Source: Bugula neritina
Lineage: Eukaryota; Bryozoa; Gymnolaemata; Cheilostomatida; Bugulidae
Length of the DNA: 60,000 bases
Direction of reading: 5' to 3'
Assembly (NCBI GenBank): GCA_964035545.1
Contig: OZ037770.1
Coordinates: 5,129,662 to 5,189,661 of the forward strand
Positions 51,809-60,000 of the stretch are shown here, piece by piece (within the stretch, counting starts at the first letter, position 1; the number at the start of each line of letters is the position of its first letter). The notes below the pieces were generated by a model that saw nothing but the letters and a program-made list of their open reading frames with translations, ran no database searches and was not told the DNA's origin. The translations under genes were made by a program, and so were the position numbers.

Positions 51809-53803
51809 TTAGGACGAGTGCCAATACATAAGGGATTATACTATAATGATATAAACAACAGCTAGAAAAATGAGTGGGTTATATTCCATCAGGGTGTTCA
51901 CTAGCAGTGGATTGCCATCTTGTTTTAAAATTGGCCTATGACTCTGTTGCTACTTGCAAAGGTATCTTGATTAAATAAACCAACGGTTAAAAATAAACTG
52001 TAGTTTGTATATTATTACTAAGGCACAGCCAGCGGTCAGAGCTATGGTATATAAATATACACTGATGTACTAGGACCTAGGTAATAGATTGACAAGTCAA
52101 ATTATCTTTTATAGGTAAACACACTTTGGTTTGAGAAAACATGCATGCAGCCTTAATTTTAGGTTTACGTCAGCAAATCATGAAAAGATCTAAACTAATA
52201 TTAGAGGTAAATTTTAAAAATTAAATTAATTTTACTTATTTTTACAATAACAAATTTTTTGGAGAAAATAAGTTGCTTCCTTTTTGTTGCAATGATATTC
52301 AACTTGCTTGAGCTATGGCCATCAGTGATGAAATTTGAAACCCTGATTGTTTTGAGATAACTTTGTGACTTGTTATACATTTTTGCATATCTTTACCAAC
52401 ATATTACTTGATTCATGATAGTTTTCACATTGCAATTTACGGCATCAGTTGAGACTTGCACTCTGACAAAATATTAACAAAGCCAAACATATGGCCACAC
52501 TACAGTGAAAGCTGGTTGGTTATATTAATTGTGGCTGCACTAGTCATGGTCCTAGCAGTTGGCCTACCATGGTATTGCCAGGTGCGAGCAAGCTTACAAG
52601 CATTTATATAGCTATAGCTAAACTGATAAGCTTACAAAACATGTTGGCTAACATTATGCAGTTCACAATAGGCATATGGAAAACAAAGATGGTCAAAGGG
52701 TAATGATATTGTGGTTGACATAATATGTTAACTATAAATAGTTCACGAATGCAGTTCCATTAGGCCTACTGGATTACCACTTATTTGCACTAACAGAATG
52801 TGTTACAAACGGGCCAGCAGGCAACTAAACCGTGTAATGCACAACTTTTGACGTTATGCTATGTCATTATGCTCTGAAGTACGTTCTGTCATGGCTGAAA
52901 GTCACACTACTCTACACTTGCAGTAGCAATTCGTTTACTACTTCCATCACCAACACTTGCATTTTTATAGGGGCCAAATTCCTGTACCAAATGGTGTGCT
53001 ATTCTTTCAAAACAGAGTACTATAAATATTATTTTGCTCATAGATTTTAGCAGACAAAGAATTTATACTAAAGACTACCCTATAGAAATTCTATTTAAGA
53101 AAAAACTTCAATCCTAAAATACTACCTATTGACTTATACAGCTGAACAGAAAAAGAAGTAACCGCAGTTCGAGTATTTAGCATATCTGAGCCACAATTCA
53201 AAAATAAATAGAAGCATAGCACATGTGCATAGTTAATATCATATTATAATAGTTCATATAGTTTGTTTGCCTTTGACAGCATATTGAATATTTCTCTACT
53301 TGGCTGTAGGTAAGCCCTGCAGTTTTTGTTTTTATCTTAATTTACAATGAAAGAATAAACTTGAAAAATGCAACCAAAAACTTATTATTGAAAAAAGGCT
53401 TTTAACTACTCTGCTAACTATGGCTTTTAATTGTCAATAAATGACCCTTTTCATCTAACTATTGCATGGTGCTGAGACGACTGATAATTATGTGTAAAAA
53501 TGTGTGCAGGTGGGATTAATTAGCTGAGAAACTTTATTAACCTAAGCTCTTAAACTACAAGAGCGTTGATTAGGGGTGCATGGTAAAACGAAAGTTATTT
53601 CACTGCTTTTCCTCTATAAAACTGAAGCCTTTCCAAATATATTTTTTATTGCACCAGCTGGTACAATCTAAAAATAAAATAAAGCTGAACAATCAAATTA
53701 AAAGAATAGGCGTTTTATATCTTAACTTGTTGAAATGGTGCAGTAAAATTTGTTTGTTGCCTTTTAGGTAAATATTCACCAGGGCTGACATTGACTTCTT
53801 TAT
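51809..53803. other. No gene seen
   Basis: AT-rich. The small + ORFs at 52856-53050 and 53580-53771 are unrecognised and show no good splice borders. Confidence 0.5.
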
Positions 53804-53957
53804 CACCGCGTTTCCATGACTTCGCATAATGCGAATGAATTCTGTACGGATTATTTGCGGTTTGCATTAACTTATAGTTGCGTTTCATCGGATGTAACTG
53901 TTCCCATTAGCCGAATGAAAAAATCCATTCGCATAATGCGATAATGGAAACGCAGTG
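53804..53957. mobile_element. Short MITE, 154 bp, CACYGCGTTTCCAT ends
   Basis: The left end CACCGCGTTTCCATGACTTC and right end (inverse) CACTGCGTTTCCATTATCGC continue as matching arms through gcataatgcgaatg. There is no coding capacity. Confidence 0.82.
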
Positions 53958-54953
53958 TACTTCGCTTCTATGACTGAGCATTGTGTGAATTTGTAGTTGC
54001 AGTAACTCATCAGTTGTGGTTTCCTTCGTTATGTAATTAGTTCCATGAGGTGATGAGAAATCCATTTCGGAATGAGAATGATGAATTGCAGTGCATGTAG
54101 GCTGCAGCTTCCAATTTTCTTAAATCAACCATTAGGCTATGTGTACAAAAAAAGGCAAAATACTTTGCTGTGGCCAACAGTCTGAAAAATACCAGCTAGC
54201 ACTGAATAAAGCACAATAAGTATAGCTTATTTGCAATGCAATGTTGAGTTTTAGAAAGGTCTCAAGTTAGTGTTATTTCCTCACCACTCATGTGGAAAAT
54301 TAACCAATACTCCCTATTGCTAAGATTTTGTGCTATGCATCTAATTATTAAGGTGTGAGTTTTTAGAACCAATACTAGAATATAACTCCTTGCGATTATG
54401 TGGGAGAGAGATGACATATTTGTTGTCAGTCAATATATATTGTAGGCTTGCCTATTACAGAGCTCAAGCCTAGCTCTTTACAATAAAAAGTACAAAGGTA
54501 TGAAAGAACAATAGTATGACAACAGAACCATGCGGTATCGTAACAATCAGGATGCAAATCATCTTGATTATATAGCTAGATGCTTTTCTTCTCTAACGTA
54601 GATGTTCTTGTCAATAGTGAAGCTGCACTTAAACTCAAATGGCCACTTTCTTTTAGACCTGTAAAAGCAAAATATATTTCAACAGTCAAACTAAATAAGT
54701 TGAGGCGATGGTTTCATTGAAGTGACACATAGCAACAGAGTATGCAAAACAGGGGTAGAAAAAGAAATAGGGTAAGGCTCCATCAAGAAGACTCCAACAA
54801 AATTGAAAATGCTGATATAAAATGTGCATTTGACTGACAATGTCTTTTGGCAATAAATTATGACTGCAGACAGCCCCTAGTTCTTAGTACCTAGAGGATC
54901 AATTAGGTTTCATGGAGATGAGTTGTGCTACATAAGCAATGAGGGTAACTAGT
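53958..54953. other. No gene seen
   Basis: AT-rich intron-like DNA. 53,970-54,100 has faint similarity to the preceding MITE (an aaatccatttcggaatgaga phrase) and may be an eroded copy. Confidence 0.45.
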
Positions 54954-55430
54954 CAATATTCTGAATGCCCATTGCTCCGAAGGTCCATTAGTCCGAAAAT
55001 TAGTACACACAGGCATCCTCAATGAGAATATCATTAATTTCACTCACAATTCAGTTTAAGTTCTAGCTATGTTATTGCTCTGTGGGTGGCATGTGTGTTG
55101 CCTACTTGCTACATCATCTATCAACATGATTATGCGTACGGTACATTATTAATTACAGGCTTGCGAGGTGACAGGCTAATGAATAGCTTGGTGTGTACTT
55201 TGTTTATGGAGCAGCCATAATGGAATGTTGATACAGCCCTTATTGATCATAGTGTAATCTCAGGCTAAACAATCACAAATAGGCAAACAGCATGCCACCC
55301 ACAGATCAATAATATAGCAAGAACTTAAACTGAATTGTGAGTGATATTAATGATATTCTCAGTGAGGATGCCTGTGTGTACTAATTTTCGGACTAATGGA
55401 CCTTCGGAGCAATGGGCCTTCGGAATATTG
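54954..55430. mobile_element. Foldback element with ~157-bp arms
   Basis: CAATATTC at 54954 and GAATATTG at 55430 bound two long inverted arms (about 54,954-55,110 and 55,275-55,430). The arms differ at only a few sites over their outer ~100 bp. The outer ~55 bp contains cattgctccgaaggtcc; the inner sequence, from aggcatcctca inward, is homologous to the ends of TIR family B. The core 55,130-55,375 matches 38,005-38,270 of copy B. It is thus a composite derivative of that family. Confidence 0.85.
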
Positions 55431-55933
55431 CTTCGTCCCCAGAAATGAAGGGATCTGAGACAGGGCGGCAGTAAATGCAGTAACTATATTTGTGGGAAAG
55501 AGAAGGCTGGAATAATATGGGCACCTATGCAGCAGAGAACAATAAAACAAGAAGGGAATCAGCTACATCAGTGTGAAACTCCAGAGAAAGAGAGCAAGAC
55601 CAAAACATTTAAACATGGGGGTTAAAAATCAAAAGAGATCATAGATTAGTGCAGAACACTGCGACCTAAAAGAATACAGTGAAGAATAGGAGGATGGCAA
55701 AATTAAGTAAAACAATGAGTATGAGAGTGACACCACTTGTGAAGCCGAAGTTCTATTTCTTTTAATTAATTGGTGAAAAAATATAATAGCAACTTTTATG
55801 ACAGTCTTGTAGATTGGCTGTGTGATGAGGTGACTTGAATACAGCAGCCATGAGTAAAACCTGGCTGCAAATTAAAGCAGAAGGTGAACATTTTATGTAT
55901 AATATAAGAGATATATTCAAAAATTGAAATTAC
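55431..55933. other. No gene seen
   Basis: Purine-rich spacer with no supported coding signal. The - ORF at 55359-55550 overlaps the foldback and is not a gene. Confidence 0.5.
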
Positions 55934-56019
55934 CATAAAAACTGTAGTCCTTGTCTGATAGTCAAAATAAATTGGCTGCCATCCATAATTTCATCATTCA
56001 TAATTTCATCTTGATTACA
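55934..56019 (-). CDS. Possible internal exon, product unknown
   Basis: Acceptor TTTTGTTTTGCAG, then an open frame of 28 codons plus 2 nt, then donor TTATG/GTAATT. Only phase 0 is open, giving acidic sequence CNQDEIMNDEIMDGSQFILT followed by IRQGLQFL. It probably belongs with the exon-like islands at 56.8 and 58.4 kb, but their phases do not join directly, so intermediate exons would be needed. Confidence 0.3.
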
Positions 56020-56797
56020 CTGCAAAACAAAATGAAGTATTTTGTTGATCACATGTATGAGTTTGAAATGAACTATGGTAACAAATATTAACATAATATT
56101 TCCTTGCATTTAGTGCATTTTTTAGTTTGAATACTAGTCTGAATACTTCACATTGCAGTTTAATTTTCTAAACCAAACATACATTGATGAGCCTGAACTG
56201 AACAAGTGTTAGGTCAGCTTGACTAAAATATAACCATAAATACCATCAATATAAATTAGGGGTTTGTTGATTAAAATATAGTAAAGTAACAGAGTAAAAT
56301 TAAAACAACCCTGAACAATAGCGTAGTAAAAGTGTACATTCAGGACTCCACACTTAAGGAGTATAGGAGGATGACAAAAATCAAGTTCAACCATATGAAA
56401 AACTAGGAAACATACTGACATCATGTCCAAATATTCTTCCAACTGTCAAACATTTTAAACACTTAAGAAGAAAAATACCTCAAAATTGTGTGCATTATTT
56501 TTAGGTCTTCAAAGTTAATGCTTGTTCATGAAGATAAAGAAAAAAAACTGAGAAACTGATTATTCATGTAAAAGTAAATGTAATAATTTGACTATGTTCT
56601 GTAGTAAAAAAATTATGATGACTTCTTTTTCTAATATGTGTAAAGAGATAATATACTAGGTAAGCAATGCAGGGCTTTTTAATCTTTTAAATTTGTGCTC
56701 AAAGTATATTATATTACCACTAAGCCTTAAGATATGCAATTTATTTTTAGATCATCTGTTATCATAATAGACTTTTAATTTTGTACAAATGATTTAC
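56020..56797. other. Intron-like spacer
   Basis: AT-rich. The - ORF at 56209-56442 has no good splice borders or recognised domain. Confidence 0.45.
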
Positions 56798-56888
56798 CTG
56801 GACAAGCAAAACAAAGTCTTTCCATTACATCTTCTATGTCAGCATTTTTCAGCTTCACCACAACAGCCATCGAGTAGTTCATTTTAAA
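56798..56888 (-). CDS. Probable coding exon, product unknown
   Basis: Acceptor TATTTCTTTTTAG, then FK and an in-frame ATG at 56882, then NYSMAVVVKLKNADIEDVME and RLCFACP, ending at a donor CCAG/GTAAATC (phase 1). The amino-acid pattern is strongly protein-like: a hydrophobic beta strand, then an amphipathic acidic helix. It may be the first coding exon, with the AG marking the end of a 5' leader intron. No family was recognised. Confidence 0.42.
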
Positions 56889-58406
56889 CTAAAAAGAAAT
56901 AATTAATTTAGGAAATACAATGATTGCCTATGTAAAAAGTGACAATGTATGCACGTATGGCATCTGAAGCCACATTTAACTAACTATTCAACTTGCTAAT
57001 ATCCTTTTTAAATAAGTTTTTGAAAATGGAATTAAGACAGTTATGAAAAAAAATTGATAACAATAAGAATATATGTTGAATTAAGTAATCATAGGTAGCA
57101 ACTATAATAATCATAGTGAAAGAAATAATTTCGAAGGGTGATGAAGTAATTCAACAGAATAAAAACTATGATGCGACTTTTAATTGTCACAATAAGAACT
57201 TTGGACAAAAAAAAACTTTGCAGGCTTTGAGTTATATATAAATAAAACCCTTTAGAATTTTTTGAAAAATAGTCTTACGAGACATAATAATACATAGTTA
57301 AGTTTTAGATTTTTACAACACACTATGACTCATAATTAGTTAATAAAATATTCTTTTGTAACTGCATAGTGCATATAACATCTATTTGAATCAATTTGAT
57401 GGAGTTTGTGAAATTTCTTGTTTGAAAATTACAAAAACTGGCGGCATGTTCGAGTTGTTGAAAATAGCAAAAAACAAGTAGTAAACAAAGTTAAATAACA
57501 TTTGCAAAACCTTATACAATGTGCTGTTAAATGCTTGGACAGATACTATCTTGAATAAGATTAATGCAAGCTTAAAAAAACTTTAAAGTTGAAAGGCATA
57601 TATTTTGTTACCATCATAATTCATATGCTGTGTAATCAAGCCACATCTTGAGATATAAATATTTTTCTGCTCCGTGGTCTCTTCAGTACTTAGACCTATG
57701 CCTTGCCACACTCTACCACTGCACTTAGCCTTCAATCATAAATCACGATGACATGCAGTGTAAATGTTGCAGCTGTGGCCTGGTGAATAAGGATATTTTC
57801 CAACCACAATTTTTAACAAAACAAAACAAGTTCTCACCTAAAAAACTAGAAATCAACTATAAAGAAAAATAATTGATTTTTAGTTTGATTATATGGTTTA
57901 AACCTGCATTTGCATAGGGGTAGTTGAAGTCTAAACATTCACCAGATTCGCATACATTATTTTCAATATTTCATGTTACCTAAAACTAAAATATATTCAA
58001 TACTAAAACATCTATTAAAGTGTAGTAACTGACATGTTCAAATGTGTGCCTTAGCGAACATCACACTCAAAAAGTAATTGTGAGAGGAAACAAGCTTTGC
58101 TTCCATTTTAGAAGTCAAGAGAAGTACCGTCACCTTACATTGGTAGCAACAGATTGTGTACCAAGAAATTGTTTCTAAAACTCCACAAAAATATAATTAA
58201 AACGTTGAAGATTCTACAGGCAAAAAGTTCTGAATAGATTTTTATAAGCAGAGGACAAATTAAATTTTGCAAATAATTTCAAGCACAAATAGTCACTAAA
58301 CAAACTTTATATGCATATAAATAAAAGCCAGCAATACATTAATTAACTTACTTGCATTATATAAGGATAAGCACAGATCTCCCTCTCTCCATATCCAATG
58401 CCTTAC
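56889..58406. other. Intron-like spacer
   Basis: AT-rich with no further exon-like island noticed. Confidence 0.45.
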
Positions 58407-58477
58407 ATATAAGTGCCTGAAACCGTCTTTGCAGCTTTCCATTCAATTCCTCCACAGTGGTCACCAACTGAAATATT
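58407..58477 (-). CDS. Possible coding exon, helical segment
   Basis: Acceptor TTTAATTTTTCAG, then an open frame with LVTTVEELNGKLQRRFQALI, typical of an amphipathic or coiled-coil helix, and a donor ATAT/GTAAGG. If unspliced, the frame continues with CKALDMERGRSVLILI to a stop. A second frame is also open. It leaves 1 nt at the donor and therefore cannot join directly to the 56.8-kb exon (phase 0). Confidence 0.3.
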
Positions 58478-60000
58478 CTGAAAAATTAAATAATAATTTA
58501 ACGTACCCATACAATTCTTACTTGTTTGCTCATATTGAAAACAAAAAAGATGAAAAAATAAAACAAGACATGTGACCATCGAACAATAGTTGGTAAATTG
58601 TATTGTATTGTAAATCATACGCAATCAAATTGAGAGCCTCAAACAGCCCTCTAAAAAAGTTGGTTATGCTCAACCATGCCGCGTATTTTTGATGTCATAT
58701 GGGAGAACCCCACTTCATATATGTGATTAGTTTAAAGAAGAATTACAAGAAAACAGCATTTGAAAGCTTTCTTATCAGTTTGCTACTATAACCGCATCGG
58801 TTTTAAAGAGTTTTTTGCATTGCCCATTAATGAAATTATAAACGGTAACCGTCACAGATCATATCCAGAGTTTCTACCATTTGTTTATGCCAGTTCATTC
58901 TGATTTTTTGATTGATTTTTATCCTCAATCTTTCATAATTTTTTTTCAACTTGCAAAAGTGGTAAAACAATTTATATTATAGGATAAATGGTACTGGTTC
59001 AACTTTTTCACAGAGCGATTCAATCTGCCCCCTACAGAGGCACGTTGTAAAAAAAAATTAGTAAAAAAATGGGCTCTATGTTAGTGAGTAAAATGTTTAC
59101 ACATTTGATTTCAAAGGACAAAGACAGCAACATATGACTGACTTTTATGGTTATGGTCTTTGGATTGGCAAAATAATTCTCTACAAGTCATGCTAAAAAA
59201 CACAATTTTTGGTTCAACTATATCCCCACCCTCGCCAATACGATATGAATTTCAATAGCCTTTCTCAGGGTTACCACTGTAATTCCAGAGAGCTATGCTT
59301 AAAAACAGATTTATAGCAATTTTTCACAGAAATTAAAACATGTTGAGAGCATATTTAGCTTTTAATTGGTGTGTACATTGTCTTATATTACCTCATAAAT
59401 ACTGAGGAAAACATGAATTACCAACAAAACCAAAAATTATCTATGGGTGTCCAAGAAATTTGAGCATGACTGCATTTGCAGAAAATTATTATAAAACAAA
59501 ATTGTTTGAACATGCAACCCACAAACAGATGAGAACTAAGATATTACATATAATTATATATTGTAATGCTGTATAAATATAGTGTGTCAGGGAATTTTCA
59601 AATAGGTATTATGAATAAATACAAATTGATGTAGAATTTTAATAAATATGTAAGATGCACCTACTTTTCACGCAGCTTCAATCTTTATTTATTAAGTTTC
59701 AACTTTTTGCAGCATCACTTCTGACGTCATCTTCTGCCATACTCCTTTCAGTCAATGTCTCAAGTTGTGGCAAGCACAGGGAATAGCTATAGCCTATTCA
59801 TCATTATCAAGAGTCTATAAAAATCATTCCAAACAGATAACTTTTAAGTTGTAGTCAGCAGCTATGAACAGAGTTGTCATTGTGAACATTTCAATAATGA
59901 AAAGGATATTTATATTCCCATTGAACTTAAATACCCATATTATAAGTACATCTAATAACGCAGCAAACTCCCTTTTAAAATCACATTAATATAGCATCAG
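58478..60000. other. No gene seen
   Basis: AT-rich sequence to the window edge. No ORF of note, repeat or promoter was recognised. Confidence 0.5.

Overview
The window is AT-rich, intron-bearing nuclear DNA from a eukaryote, most likely an invertebrate animal. Evidence for this: exon-like islands with GT..AG borders, one recognisable animal-type mitochondrial enzyme gene (proline dehydrogenase family), several Ty3/gypsy retrotransposon copies primed by tRNA-Leu, an R2-like non-LTR element, many small inverted-repeat transposons, and long AT, GT and CT microsatellites. There are no bacterial operons, rRNA genes or CRISPR arrays. The species cannot be named from the sequence alone.

Layout. 1-1,343: decayed 3' end of an R2-type non-LTR element (+). 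2,012-2,787: a TTAA-flanked MITE. 2,788-6,990: gene-free degenerate trinucleotide-like DNA. 7,045-8,264: possible three-exon small gene (+). 8.3-14.3 kb: mostly non-coding, with isolated exon-like islands and a tRNA-like SINE head. 14,352-15,226: two exons of a proline dehydrogenase-family gene (-). 15,711-24,022: a structurally complete Ty3/gypsy element (-) with 445-bp LTRs, 4-bp target duplication, tRNA-Leu primer site, gag, protease, RT, RNase H and integrase. It is broken by stops and frameshifts, and its 3' LTR carries a second copy of the TTAA MITE. 24.2-29.1 kb: a minisatellite, then a diverged tandem duplication whose halves flank a 200-N gap and each end in GT-rich repeats. 30,785-31,540, 34,988-35,329 and 37,521-38,276: three copies of a second TIR family, two with a 98-codon ORF. 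33.3-35.0 and 38.3-42.15 kb: two further decayed gypsy copies (-). 43,166-43,501: a third MITE type. 43.7-45.4 kb: a fourth gypsy fragment (-) abutting an LTR of another element (+). 45.4-53.8 kb: intron-like DNA with a few exon-like islands and an AT microsatellite. 53,804-53,957: a short MITE. 54,954-55,430: a large foldback element. 55.9-58.5 kb: three exon-like islands on the - strand, probably one unrecognised gene.

Most of the recognisable content is mobile DNA in layers: gypsy elements inserted into AT-rich host sequence, MITEs inserted into or beside gypsy copies, and microsatellites grown at or inside MITE copies. The only host gene identified by homology is the proline dehydrogenase-like one. 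All other host exon calls rest on open frame plus splice-site context and are marked low confidence. No cooperating multi-gene system was found.
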